Source: an uncultured Clostridia bacterium (lineage in GTDB: Bacteria > Bacillota > Clostridia > Christensenellales > UBA1242). Taken from it: a DNA stretch of 15,588 nucleotides. Positions 1 through 6,600 of the stretch are shown in pieces (position 1 is the first letter of the stretch; each line of letters starts with the position of its first letter). The translations under genes were made by a program, and so were the position numbers. The stretch is from the NCBI GenBank assembly GCA_944372595.1, contig CALVZT010000009.1, positions 1-15,588 of the forward strand, written 5' to 3'. Below the pieces are notes generated by a model, which worked only from the letters and a program-made list of their open reading frames with translations, searched no databases and was not told the origin of the DNA.

Positions 1-71
1 AATTTGTAGTTTTTTATGATAAAGATGAAAACTGTCTTGGTGGAGGAGTTATAGAAGAAGTGATAAAATAA
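1..71 (+). CDS. mnmA: tRNA-specific 2-thiouridylase MnmA, C-terminal end only
   Basis: Only the last 22 codons are inside the window; the open frame starts at base 3 and stops at TAA 69-71. The residues read FVVFYDKDENCLGGGVIEEV and then IK. This matches the conserved C-terminal strand of MnmA, which in E. coli reads close to FYDGEVCLGGGIIE. MnmA uses ATP and relayed sulfur to make the 2-thio group of wobble uridine in Lys, Glu and Gln tRNAs. A terminator hairpin begins at the stop codon, so this gene is the end of its operon. The call rests on a short tail, but the FYD...CLGGGxIE pattern is distinctive. The catalytic cysteines and the PP-loop lie outside the window and cannot be checked. Confidence 0.8.
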   Translation, partial: FVVFYDKDENCLGGGVIEEVIK

Positions 72-98
72 AATACCAACTATATAGTCGGTATTTTT
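70..98. terminator. bidirectional intrinsic terminator between mnmA and the GGGtGRT gene
   Basis: The arms AAAATACC-A-AC (70-80) and GT-C-GGTATTTT (87-97) pair with one A/C mismatch around the loop TATATA. A T run follows on the + strand, and an A-rich stretch precedes the hairpin, so the other strand also ends in a U-rich tail. It sits between the convergent genes mnmA (+) and 117-1109 (-), and overlaps the mnmA stop codon. Confidence 0.75.
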
Positions 99-116
99 GT
101 ATTAAATATTTGAAAA

Positions 117-1109
117 TTATTTTCTTTTGCTTACAAGTACTGCAAGAGCAACTGTTGCTCCTACCATAGGATTATTGCCCATGCCAACATATCCCATCAT
201 ATCAACGTGTGCAGGAACTGATGAACTACCTGCAAATTGTGCATCACCATGCATTCTACCCATTGTATCAGTAAGACCATAACTTGCTGGGCCTGCGGCA
301 ACATTGTCTGGATGGAGTGTTCTTCCTGTACCACCACCACTTGCAACAGAGAAATATTCTTTGCCTTTTTCGTAACTCATTTTTTTGTATATACCAGCGA
401 CTGGATGTTGAAATCTTACTGGATTAGTTGAATTGCCTGTAATAGATACATCAACATCTTCATGTTGCATTATTGCTACACCTTCACTGACATCGTATGC
501 ACCATATATCTTTATATTGCCTCTATCACCATTTGAAAAGCGCTTTTCTGATAAAATTTTAAGAGTTTGAGTTTCGTTATCAAATTTGGTATTTACATAA
601 GTAAATCCGTTGATTCTTGCAATAATATATGCAGCATCTTTGCCAAGTCCATTCAATATTACTTTAAGTGGAGTTTTTCTTGCTGAGTTAGCATATTTTG
701 CAATACCTATTGCTCCTTCTGCTGCTGCAAAAGATTCGTGGCCTGCTAGAAAACAAAAACATTTAGTATTTTCATTTAACAATTTTGCAGCAAGGTTACC
801 ATGACCAATACCTACTTTTCTGCTATCGGCAACAGAACCTTCAACACAAAATGCTTGCAAACCTTCACCGATTGCTCGTGCTATATCTTCTGCTTTCTTT
901 AAATTTTTCTTTATAGCGATTGCACAACCCAATGTATAAGCCCACACAGCGTTATCAAATGCAATTGGTTGAATACCCAAAACAACATCAGATACATTAA
1001 TTTTTGCTTCGTCACAAAGTTTTTTTGCTTCATCTAAACTTTTGATTCCATATTTTTTAAGTGCTAGGTCTATACCTTTTTGTCTTCTTTCATATCCTTC
1101 AAAATGCAT
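117..1109 (-). CDS. GGGtGRT-family protein (function unknown, partner of NifU-like scaffold)
   Basis: A 330-residue protein. The diagnostic GGGTGRT motif is at residues 258-264, followed by a Gly/Met-rich C-terminal region (LTDTMGRMHGDAQ, MMGYVGMGNNPMVGA) typical of the GGGtGRT family. I know of no established biochemical function. Cysteines at 32, 62, 88, 117 and 119 could bind metal, but that is inference. I chose the ATG at 1107-1109 because a perfect AAGGAGG lies 8 nt upstream; an upstream in-frame start at 1160 would lie inside the preceding gene and lacks this site. The ATG is 1 nt past the stop of the NifU-like gene, and its Shine-Dalgarno site lies inside that gene, so translation is probably coupled. 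The shared operon suggests a role in Fe-S cluster biogenesis or use. No signal peptide or membrane segment is seen, so it is probably cytosolic. Confidence 0.85.
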   Translation of the reverse strand: MHFEGYERRQKGIDLALKKYGIKSLDEAKKLCDEAKINVSDVVLGIQPIAFDNAVWAYTLGCAIAIKKNLKKAEDIARAIGEGLQAFCVEGSVADSRKVGIGHGNLAAKLLNENTKCFCFLAGHESFAAAEGAIGIAKYANSARKTPLKVILNGLGKDAAYIIARINGFTYVNTKFDNETQTLKILSEKRFSNGDRGNIKIYGAYDVSEGVAIMQHEDVDVSITGNSTNPVRFQHPVAGIYKKMSYEKGKEYFSVASGGGTGRTLHPDNVAAGPASYGLTDTMGRMHGDAQFAGSSSVPAHVDMMGYVGMGNNPMVGATVALAVLVSKRK

Positions 1110-1110
1110 A

Positions 1111-1803
1111 TTATGACCTCCTTGGATTAACGAATTTGACACCTTCGTTAAATCTACCATAAGTTTTAAGACTTTGCTTTAATGCTTCTTCTGGGGAAGT
1201 ACCTTTATCTATTAGATCAAACATTTTACCACTATTGATATATTCGTAGCCTATTATTTCACCATCATTATCAAGAGCCATTTTTGTTATATAACCTTCT
1301 GTAAGATTAAGGTATCTAGTGCCTTTGAGTTCGGTACTATAAGTTGTTCCAACTTGGCTTGTTTTGAACTTGCCTAAATCTTCAAGTCCAGCTCCAATTG
1401 GTAATCCATTATCAGAGAATGCTGATTGAGTTCTGCCATATACAATTTGCATAAATAAGTTGCGCATAGCAACATTTATAGCATCACAAACAAGGTCGGT
1501 ATTTAATGCTTCAAGTAAAGTTTTACCACAAAGTATTTCGCTTGCCATAGCAGCGGAGTGAGTCATACCACTACAACCGATTGTTTCAACTAGTGCTTCT
1601 TTGATTATGCCATCTTTGACATTAAGTGTTAGTTTGCAAGCACCTTGTTGAGGGGCACAGGCACCAACGCCATGGCTTAGTCCACTTATATCTTTAATTT
1701 CTTTTGCTTGTATCCATTTGCCTTCTTCTGGTATGGGACTTGCCCCAAAAGAGTGAGCATTTTTGATTGGACACATTTCGTTAATTTCTTTAACTATTTC
1801 CAT
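1111..1803 (-). CDS. NifU-like iron-sulfur cluster assembly scaffold protein
   Basis: A 230-residue protein with an N-terminal NifU/IscU-like region. Cysteines are at 11, 49, 56, 77, 92 and 106; the IGCSGMTHSAAMASEILCGKT stretch (from residue 75) resembles the IscU/SufU loop that carries two of the cluster-binding cysteines. Such proteins assemble Fe-S clusters for transfer to apo-proteins. At 230 residues it is longer than IscU/SufU (about 130-150), and its C-terminal 100 residues form an extra region I cannot assign. The start ATG (1801-1803) has AAGGAG 7 nt upstream. It is the first gene of a two-gene operon with the GGGtGRT gene. A sigma-A promoter at 1825-1853 would give a leader of about 15 nt. 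No NifS/SufS desulfurase or other suf gene is in the window, so this may be a specialised scaffold and not the general one. Confidence 0.8.
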   Translation of the reverse strand: MEIVKEINEMCPIKNAHSFGASPIPEEGKWIQAKEIKDISGLSHGVGACAPQQGACKLTLNVKDGIIKEALVETIGCSGMTHSAAMASEILCGKTLLEALNTDLVCDAINVAMRNLFMQIVYGRTQSAFSDNGLPIGAGLEDLGKFKTSQVGTTYSTELKGTRYLNLTEGYITKMALDNDGEIIGYEYINSGKMFDLIDKGTSPEEALKQSLKTYGRFNEGVKFVNPRRS

Positions 1804-1824
1804 ACTAATCTCCTTAACAATGCG

Positions 1825-1853
1825 ATTATATCATATTAAAAAAAAATTGGGAA
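1825..1853 (-). promoter_or_regulatory. sigma-A promoter of the NifU-like/GGGtGRT operon
   Basis: On the minus strand, TTCCCA (1848-1853) and a perfect TATAAT (1825-1830) are separated by 17 bp. The predicted start is near 1818, giving a 15-nt leader that holds the AAGGAG site. It is divergent from the yigZ promoter. Confidence 0.6.
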
Positions 1854-1871
1854 ATGATATATACATATCGA

Positions 1872-1900
1872 TTGAAAAAAAATTAATTTAATGTTATTAT
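1872..1900 (+). promoter_or_regulatory. sigma-A promoter of yigZ-recX-acpS, start predicted at the ATG
   Basis: TTGAAA (1872-1877), a 17-bp spacer and TATTAT (1895-1900). Counting 7 nt on from the -10 places +1 at 1907, the A of the yigZ start codon. An overlapping TATAAT (1898-1903) has a 20-bp spacer and would start inside the codon. Either reading leaves no room for a Shine-Dalgarno site. Confidence 0.5.
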
Positions 1901-1906
1901 AATCAC

Positions 1907-2509
1907 ATGATAGAAGAATATATTGGTGTAAGAAACAACATTTATGAATGTAATGTTAGACGGTCAAAATTTATTGGTATTTGTATGCCTATACAAGATA
2001 ATGTAAAATTACTTATCAAAGAAATTAAAGCTAAATATAAAGATGCAACGCATGTATGCTATGCTTATAGATTAATAGATAACAATTCTTCAAATGTTGT
2101 TGAAAATTGCAGTGATGACCAAGAGCCGAATGGAACAGCGGGATTACCGATGTTAAATGTTCTTAAAAGTTTTGATGTTAATAATTCAATAATTTTTGTA
2201 GTTAGGTATTATGGTGGTGTAAAATTAGGTGTTGCTGGACTTATTGATGCATATAAAAACACAGCAATAAATTGTATAAAAGATTCGATAGTCAATTACA
2301 AAAAATGCAATATATATAATGCAACAATCAATTATAATCAATTGGCAAATCTGCAAAAAAACAAACTAATAAAAATTCTGGAATGTAAATTTAACGACAT
2401 AATAGATTGCCAATTTGTTTGCAGTGAAAGTACTATAAAAGAGTATCGTGATATTTCTTATAAAAACATAGGAGAATGTTTTGTCGAGGTAAATAATGAA
2501 AATAACTGA
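1907..2509 (+). CDS. yigZ: YigZ/IMPACT family protein
   Basis: A 200-residue protein of the UPF0029/IMPACT family. Family features are RSKFIG (19-24), THVCYAYR (48-55), SDDQEPNGTAGLPML (69-83) and the signature VRYYGGVKLGVAGL (99-112). Length fits the family (about 200-215). Its biochemical role in bacteria is poorly defined; eukaryotic IMPACT binds the translation regulator GCN1. Bacterial members share the N-terminal fold and a ferredoxin-like C-terminal domain. The ATG gives the N-terminus expected for the family, yet the bases before it contain no Shine-Dalgarno site, and the -10 element lies within 10 nt, so the mRNA may be leaderless. It is the first gene of an operon with recX, which it overlaps by 14 nt, and acpS. 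Confidence 0.9.
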   Translation: MIEEYIGVRNNIYECNVRRSKFIGICMPIQDNVKLLIKEIKAKYKDATHVCYAYRLIDNNSSNVVENCSDDQEPNGTAGLPMLNVLKSFDVNNSIIFVVRYYGGVKLGVAGLIDAYKNTAINCIKDSIVNYKKCNIYNATINYNQLANLQKNKLIKILECKFNDIIDCQFVCSESTIKEYRDISYKNIGECFVEVNNENN

Positions 2510-3095
2510 TGTAACTCCACAGAAAAATAAAAATAGACTAAATATATATATTGACAATAAATTTTATTGTGGGATGGAAGCAGAAGTTTTTGTATCTTCT
2601 AGATTAAAAATTGGTAATGATGTAACGATAGAGAAGATGCAGGAATTAGCATTAATAAGTGATAGAGAAGTAGCTAAAAATAAAGCTCTAAATTACATAA
2701 GCAAAAGATGTAAAAGTGTAAAAGAAGTTAGGGAATATCTAAGTAAAAAAGGATATTTAGAAAATGTTGTTGAAAATGTAATTAACTTTTTAACTGATTA
2801 TGGTTATTTGAATGATGAAGAATACCAAAAAATGTTTATAAGTAGCAATAAATATAGAGGAAAAAAGGCAATAAAATATAAATTATTGCAAAAAGGTATC
2901 GATAAGGATATGGCCGATAATGCAATTGAGCAAATTGGGAGCCAGGTAGAAGTTATAGAACAATTATTGGGAAAATATATGAAAAACAAAGAAAATACCA
3001 AAGAAAATTTGTCCAAAGCTTATAGATACTTAATGGGTAAAGGTTTTGAAAGCGAAGAGATAATAAGTGTAATTAATAAATATAGGAGTGAATAA
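2496..3095 (+). CDS. recX: recombination regulator RecX
   Basis: A 199-residue all-helical protein with the tandem three-helix repeats of RecX. Recognisable elements are ALNYISKRCKSVKEVREYLSKKGY (from about residue 64), INFLTDYGYLNDEEYQKMFI (from about 97), and the second unit with RGKKAIKYKLLQKGI (121-135). RecX binds RecA filaments and limits or modulates their activity. The N-terminal 60 residues (ITDVTPQKNKNRLNIYIDNK) match the beta-rich extension found in Firmicutes RecX. The start ATG lies inside yigZ with GAGGT 6 nt upstream, so expression is probably coupled. RecA itself is not in the window. The gene ends 1 nt before the acpS start. Confidence 0.88.
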   Translation: MKITDVTPQKNKNRLNIYIDNKFYCGMEAEVFVSSRLKIGNDVTIEKMQELALISDREVAKNKALNYISKRCKSVKEVREYLSKKGYLENVVENVINFLTDYGYLNDEEYQKMFISSNKYRGKKAIKYKLLQKGIDKDMADNAIEQIGSQVEVIEQLLGKYMKNKENTKENLSKAYRYLMGKGFESEEIISVINKYRSE

Positions 3096-3096
3096 T

Positions 3097-3459
3097 ATGG
3101 ATGTTGGTATTGATGTACTTGAAATAGAGAGAATAAAAAAAATAGCTGATGATGATATAAAATTAGGCACCTTATTTACAAAAAAAGAAATAATGTATTT
3201 TAAAAAATTTGATAGTTATTATGACCATGTGGCAGGTTTTTTTTGTGCAAAGGAAGCTATTGCCAAAGCATTAAGGTGTGGTTTTAATGAGATATTAACC
3301 CCTCTTAGCATTGAAATTACACATGGAGAAAACAAAGATCCTATTGTAAATTTTTTGGGTAAAGCCAAAGAGTATGTAAATGCTTTTGGTTACAAGGAAA
3401 TAAAAATTTCTATATCTCATAGCAAAACGGTTGCAACTGCAATATGCATTGTTGATTAG
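3097..3459 (+). CDS. acpS: holo-[acyl-carrier-protein] synthase
   Basis: A 120-residue protein, the usual AcpS length. It transfers 4'-phosphopantetheine from CoA to a serine of apo-ACP, activating it for fatty acid synthesis. The family motifs are GIDVLEIERI near the N-terminus, with the metal-binding Asp, and FFCAKEAIAKAL in the middle (equivalent to the WAAKEA motif, with the metal-binding Glu). ISISHSKTVATAICIV ends the protein. I chose ATG 3097 over an in-frame GTG at 3088 because AGGAG at 3084-3088 is correctly spaced for the ATG and would overlap the GTG. It is the last gene of yigZ-recX-acpS, followed by a terminator. Its position upstream of mazF resembles Bacillus, where acpS lies just before the alr-ndoAI-ndoA genes. 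Confidence 0.93.
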   Translation: MDVGIDVLEIERIKKIADDDIKLGTLFTKKEIMYFKKFDSYYDHVAGFFCAKEAIAKALRCGFNEILTPLSIEITHGENKDPIVNFLGKAKEYVNAFGYKEIKISISHSKTVATAICIVD

Positions 3460-3486
3460 TATAATTAATATAAAAATGAACAAATT

Positions 3487-3513
3487 AAAAAAGAGTGATA
3501 TACTCTTTTTTTT
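3487..3513 (+). terminator. intrinsic terminator after acpS
   Basis: A perfect inverted repeat, AAAAAAGAGT / ACTCTTTTTT, around the loop GATAT, ending in a run of T. It separates the yigZ-recX-acpS operon from the small ORF and mazF. Read-through or a weak promoter (TATAAA at 3521-3526, no good -35) would have to express the downstream pair. Confidence 0.8.
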
Positions 3514-3548
3514 ATTTATGTATAAACGTTTTAAAGAGGTCAATATTT

Positions 3549-3701
3549 ATGAAAGGAAACAAAATCAAACAATATCCTAAGAACACTTATTGTAAAACTC
3601 TGCATAATATGTCAGTAGAGGTGGGGGAGCAAATAGTAGAAGACAATTATGAAAGATATGCCCCTCATTATGTCCACAAAAAAACAGTCCAAGAGGAGTA
3701 A
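3549..3701 (+). CDS. 50-residue ORF upstream of mazF, candidate antitoxin
   Basis: A 50-residue charged protein that I do not recognise. The start ATG 3549 has GAGGT 8 nt upstream; a longer in-frame reading from 3495 would begin inside the terminator and lacks a ribosome site. It ends with TAA 1 nt before the mazF start, and mazF's GAGGAG site lies in its last codons, so the two are coupled. In Bacillus the slot before ndoA (mazF) holds the ribbon-helix-helix antitoxin EndoAI of about 93 residues. This ORF is half that length and shows no ribbon-helix-helix pattern. Its acidic stretch (SVEVGEQIVEDNYERY) could bind a toxin groove, but that is inference from position only. It may instead be an unrelated small protein. 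No signal peptide or membrane segment. Confidence 0.65.
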   Translation: MKGNKIKQYPKNTYCKTLHNMSVEVGEQIVEDNYERYAPHYVHKKTVQEE

Positions 3702-3702
3702 T

Positions 3703-4053
3703 ATGATTGTAAGACGAGGCGAATTATATTTTGCTGATTTAAGCCCTGTTAAAGGAAGTGAACAGGGAGGTATCCGTCCTGTCTTAATTTTACAAAACGA
3801 TATTGGTAACAAATATAGTCCAACGGTAATTGTCGCTGCAATTACTAGCCAAATTAATAAAGCAAAAATACCAACGCATATCGAAATTTCTGCCAAAGAA
3901 TACGGATTAGAAAAAGACAGTGTAATTTTACTAGAACAAATTAGAACTCTTGACAAACAACGATTAAGAGAAAAAATCGGCAAATTAAGTGATTACAAAA
4001 TGTCTTTTGTTGATAGAGCGATGCAAATTAGTCTTGGAATACTAGCAATGTGA
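3703..4053 (+). CDS. mazF: MazF/EndoA (PemK-type) mRNA interferase
   Basis: A 116-residue protein, the same length as B. subtilis EndoA and very similar along its whole length (VRRGELYFADLSPVKGSEQ, RPVLILQNDIGN, AAITSQ, KDSVILLEQIRTLDKQRL). EndoA is a sequence-specific, ribosome-independent endoribonuclease that cuts single-stranded RNA at U^ACAU. The catalytic pair known from EndoA, Arg25 and Thr48, is present here at the same positions, so the toxin looks intact. Start ATG 3703 has GAGGAG 5 nt upstream, while an upstream in-frame start at 3649 would overlap the 50-residue ORF. An intact EndoA normally requires its antitoxin next to it, and the only candidate here is the 50-residue ORF. A strong promoter for the next gene begins 9 nt after the stop. 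Confidence 0.93.
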   Translation: MIVRRGELYFADLSPVKGSEQGGIRPVLILQNDIGNKYSPTVIVAAITSQINKAKIPTHIEISAKEYGLEKDSVILLEQIRTLDKQRLREKIGKLSDYKMSFVDRAMQISLGILAM

Positions 4054-4061
4054 TAATATAC

Positions 4062-4090
4062 TTGACTTTACTTTGTTTATTTTTTATAAT
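4062..4090 (+). promoter_or_regulatory. strong sigma-A promoter of the 85-residue membrane protein gene
   Basis: TTGACT (4062-4067), a 17-bp spacer and a perfect TATAAT (4085-4090), close to consensus. Predicted start near 4097, giving a 20-nt leader with AAGGTGAG. Confidence 0.8.
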
Positions 4091-4116
4091 ATACTTAACA
4101 AAAGTGAAGGTGAGTT

Positions 4117-4374
4117 ATGGGTTTTGTATGGTTTACAAACAACATTATTCCAGTTTTGATAATTGTTGTGTGTGTTGCTTTGATAATTGCTTATGTTTGT
4201 TTTGTCATTGTGAGAAAAAACAAAAAAAATAAAACAGAAGGTAAAAACGTTACAAAAACATCAACAGAACGCAAGTTTGTTCTCAAAAAAGAAGCGGGCG
4301 AGATACAGGGCATGAAAGAAGCAAAAAATGTTGAAAAAATTGATTCAATAGATGATATTATCAATAAATTATAA
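4117..4374 (+). CDS. small single-pass membrane protein, function unknown
   Basis: An 85-residue protein that I do not recognise. Residues about 10-33 form one hydrophobic helix (IIPVLIIVVCVALIIAYVCF). A basic stretch follows (VRKNKKNKTEGKN), so by the positive-inside rule the C-terminal 50 residues are probably cytoplasmic. The tail is charged and ends in EKIDSIDDIINKL, possibly a short amphipathic helix. ATG 4117 has AAGGTGAG just upstream. It has its own near-consensus promoter between mazF and the gene, so it is a separate unit that is probably well expressed. The stop lies inside the terminator it shares with the converging gene on the other strand. No cleavable signal or lipobox is seen. 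Confidence 0.72.
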   Translation: MGFVWFTNNIIPVLIIVVCVALIIAYVCFVIVRKNKKNKTEGKNVTKTSTERKFVLKKEAGEIQGMKEAKNVEKIDSIDDIINKL

Positions 4375-4403
4375 AAAAACGACTTATGTTAAGTCGTTTT
4401 TTT
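4373..4403. terminator. bidirectional terminator shared by convergent genes
   Basis: A near-ideal hairpin: seven A, ACGACTTA-type arm, loop TGT, then TAAGTCGT-type arm and seven T. It serves the 85-residue gene (+) and the 157-residue gene (-) equally. The + gene's stop (4372-4374) is at its left edge, and the - gene's stop (4389-4391) falls in the loop and right arm. Confidence 0.92.
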
Positions 4404-4862
4404 GTCTGTTTTTATCGTAGCATCATTTAACTGAACATTTTTTATGATGGTTTTGTGATTAATAATCTTAACTATAAGATTTATCAAAACTAAAATATCG
4501 ATAACTATTACCCATAACCACATTGTTGTAATACCTATTAATGTTACAAGAGCAATACCATCTAATATGTAATTAATTATGAGATATGTTTTTAATTTTT
4601 TGTAATTAATGTCGTTGAGTTTTGAAAATTGTAAAAATCTTACTCCAAAGAATAAATATAACAAAAATAATAGCCCAGCAACAATTCCTAAAATTATCAT
4701 TACAGCTAATACAACAATCATTGCAAAAGCAACGGCAACAGAATTAGTTGTTTTGTTTTGATAAATATTGATTATTGACAATACAGATGGTAATACAATG
4801 GAAACTCCGATTATAATATTAAGTATTCCGCTTGTAATATTTAATATTTTTACTTTATTCAT
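4389..4862 (-). CDS. multi-helix membrane protein, function unknown
   Basis: A 157-residue, very hydrophobic protein with about four predicted helices: near residues 9-31, 43-73 (long, perhaps kinked or two), 90-110 and 113-135. The C-terminal 20 residues are polar and face one side of the membrane. I recognise no family motif. Start ATG 4860-4862 has AGGAG 6 nt upstream and a promoter at 4879-4907, with a predicted leader of only about 10 nt. The last codons (KKTT and stop) are encoded by one arm of the terminator hairpin. It is transcribed divergently from lgt. Similar short four-helix proteins are common and poorly characterised in clostridia, so no role is proposed. Confidence 0.72.
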   Translation of the reverse strand: MNKVKILNITSGILNIIIGVSIVLPSVLSIINIYQNKTTNSVAVAFAMIVVLAVMIILGIVAGLLFLLYLFFGVRFLQFSKLNDINYKKLKTYLIINYILDGIALVTLIGITTMWLWVIVIDILVLINLIVKIINHKTIIKNVQLNDATIKTDKKTT

Positions 4863-4878
4863 AATAACTCCTATTTAT

Positions 4879-4907
4879 AGTTTATCACACATATTGCCTT
4901 TTAACAA
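4879..4907 (-). promoter_or_regulatory. promoter of the 157-residue membrane protein gene
   Basis: On the minus strand: TTGTTA (4902-4907), 17 bp, TAAACT (4879-4884), preceded by TGA so that it reads as an extended -10. The predicted start near 4872 leaves a 10-nt leader beginning at the AGGAG site itself. Confidence 0.5.
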
Positions 4908-4968
4908 CTTAATCAAAAAAGTTTATTTGGAATAGAAAATTTTGTCACAAAATATTCTGTTATATTAG

Positions 4969-4997
4969 TTGTGAAATAAAAAAAATTGATTTATACT
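4969..4997 (+). promoter_or_regulatory. sigma-A promoter of lgt, start predicted at the ATG
   Basis: TTGTGA (4969-4974), exactly 17 bp, then TATACT (4992-4997). Seven nt on is base 5004, the A of the lgt start codon. No Shine-Dalgarno sequence lies between. Confidence 0.6.
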
Positions 4998-5003
4998 TAA
5001 TAC

Positions 5004-5795
5004 ATGAGTATGTTACTTAATCCAGGTTTTAGTTTTTTTGGACTTTTTGACATCAAATGGTATGGTGTCATTATGGCTTGTGCCATGATTATTGGCCTTT
5101 TTGTTGCTATTTGGGTTTGTAAGGTTAAAGGATATAATACTGATATTGTGTTTTGGCTAGCGATATGTGTCTTGCCCCTTGCCGTTATTGGAGCAAGATT
5201 ATATTGGGTTGCTTTTTATGGTGTAGATAGTTTTTGGGATATATTTAAGACTTGGGAAGGGGGAATGGCCATCTATGGTGGTGTAATCGGTGGTTTTTTG
5301 GGCATTTTGTTATATATGCTTATAACAAAAGAAAATTTGGCAAAACTTTGTGATATAGCAGCACCTGCATTAATTTTGGGACAAGCTATCGGCAGATGGG
5401 GAAATTTTGTCAATCAAGAAGCTTATGGACCACTTGTTACTAATCCTTCTTTGCAATGGTTTCCATTTAGTGTTTATATAACGGCGGGAGTTCCATCTCC
5501 AGAATGGCACTATGCAACATTCTTTTATGAGAGCCTTTGGAACATTATTGGATTTATTATCCTTATGATTTTGGTTTATAAAATCAAACAAAAAGGCATT
5601 GTTACTTCGGTATATCTTATGTATTATGGACTTGGTCGAGTGCTAATTGAAGGATTAAGAACTGATAGCTTATATCTTTGGAATACTAATATTCGTGTAT
5701 CACAATTGCTAAGTGGTATCTTGATGGTTGCAGGACTAATTATGCTAATTTGTATCATAGTTATTAACAAGCGTAGGAGGACAAAAAATGAGTGA
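5004..5795 (+). CDS. lgt: prolipoprotein diacylglyceryl transferase
   Basis: A 263-residue integral membrane protein with about seven hydrophobic helices, the expected Lgt size. It moves the diacylglyceryl group from phosphatidylglycerol to the lipobox cysteine of prolipoproteins. The Lgt signature GRWGNFVNQEAYG is at 130-142, with the essential Arg and Asn. FDIKWYGVIMA (15-25) near the N-terminus and FFYESLWN (173-180) are also typical. In WEGGMAIYGG (84-93) a Tyr (91) stands where E. coli Lgt has His103; this may be normal for the lineage. The N-terminus fits the family from MSMLL or from Met3. No Shine-Dalgarno site precedes the ATG and the promoter points to a leaderless mRNA. Its last 8 bases overlap the DivIVA-like gene. 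Confidence 0.95.
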   Translation: MSMLLNPGFSFFGLFDIKWYGVIMACAMIIGLFVAIWVCKVKGYNTDIVFWLAICVLPLAVIGARLYWVAFYGVDSFWDIFKTWEGGMAIYGGVIGGFLGILLYMLITKENLAKLCDIAAPALILGQAIGRWGNFVNQEAYGPLVTNPSLQWFPFSVYITAGVPSPEWHYATFFYESLWNIIGFIILMILVYKIKQKGIVTSVYLMYYGLGRVLIEGLRTDSLYLWNTNIRVSQLLSGILMVAGLIMLICIIVINKRRRTKNE

Positions 5796-6585
5796 TATGT
5801 TTTCAACCCAAAAGAACGGATATAATAAAGAAGAAGTTGAGTCGTATATTAAATTACTAAAAAAAGATTATGAAGAACGTCTTGCTCAACAAAAGCAACG
5901 TATTTTTTCGTTAAAAAATGAACTGGATACCACAACAAAAAGCGGAGTAGTTGATGAACTAACAAATTTGGTTGAAAGAACAAGACAAATGGAAAGAAGT
6001 ACTCAAAGCATATATGAACTCGAATCAAGAAAGTTAAAAATCATTTGCAACAGGCTAAATGATTATATAAGTTCTATTGAAGAATTAATGCCAGCAAATG
6101 CAAAAGAGGGAGTCAAAAAACAACTTAGTAAGATAAGAGAAACTATTGAATCAAGTTTTTCAAATACACCAGTTGTTGATTCTGTTGACCCAGTCAAAAG
6201 ATTGCTTGCTAAAATGGTCGATAATGCAAAAGATGATAATAATTATTCAAATTATGAAATTAACAAGGATGAACATAGTTCTGATAATAAAACAAAATCG
6301 ACAACAGTTTCTTCCCCCAAATCTGAGGTAAAAAAAGCAAAAAAAGAAAGACAACCAGTAGGATTGTTTAATGAATTTTTAAATGACAACGTTGCAGAAA
6401 ATCAATTTGAAAAAATCATGTTTGGTGGTAAGAAAACTCATTCTAATTATGTTACTTCTAGTCTTAGTTATCCAACGCCAAATGAATCAGGATTTGATTT
6501 GAAAGCGGCTGTAAATCCCAAAGATGATTTGGATGAAATTATGAAAGCATTCGATTTTTTTGATGCTGACGATGACAATAATTGA
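5788..6585 (+). CDS. DivIVA-like coiled-coil protein
   Basis: A 265-residue protein. The N-terminus (MFSTQKNGYNKEEVESYIKLL, from residue 4) matches the DivIVA/GpsB lipid-binding pattern, where a phenylalanine and then GY-x-x-x-EVD/ESYI mark the domain. Residues 25-65 and 75-135 are charged heptad-like coiled coil. After about residue 140 the chain is Ser/Asn/Lys-rich and probably disordered, with acidic residues at the very end. DivIVA-family proteins gather at negatively curved membrane and position division or wall-synthesis factors. The long unstructured tail differs from classical DivIVA (about 160-200 residues), so a specific partner cannot be named. ATG 5788 has a perfect AGGAGG (5775-5780) and overlaps the lgt stop, so it is cotranscribed with lgt. 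It ends just before a terminator. Confidence 0.75.
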   Translation: MSDMFSTQKNGYNKEEVESYIKLLKKDYEERLAQQKQRIFSLKNELDTTTKSGVVDELTNLVERTRQMERSTQSIYELESRKLKIICNRLNDYISSIEELMPANAKEGVKKQLSKIRETIESSFSNTPVVDSVDPVKRLLAKMVDNAKDDNNYSNYEINKDEHSSDNKTKSTTVSSPKSEVKKAKKERQPVGLFNEFLNDNVAENQFEKIMFGGKKTHSNYVTSSLSYPTPNESGFDLKAAVNPKDDLDEIMKAFDFFDADDDNN

Positions 6586-6600
6586 CAAAAATAATATAAC

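Noticed and set aside
3521..3526. TATAAA before the 50-residue ORF as a firm promoter
   Set aside because: The -35 position would lie within the acpS terminator and matches poorly; noted only as a weak possibility.
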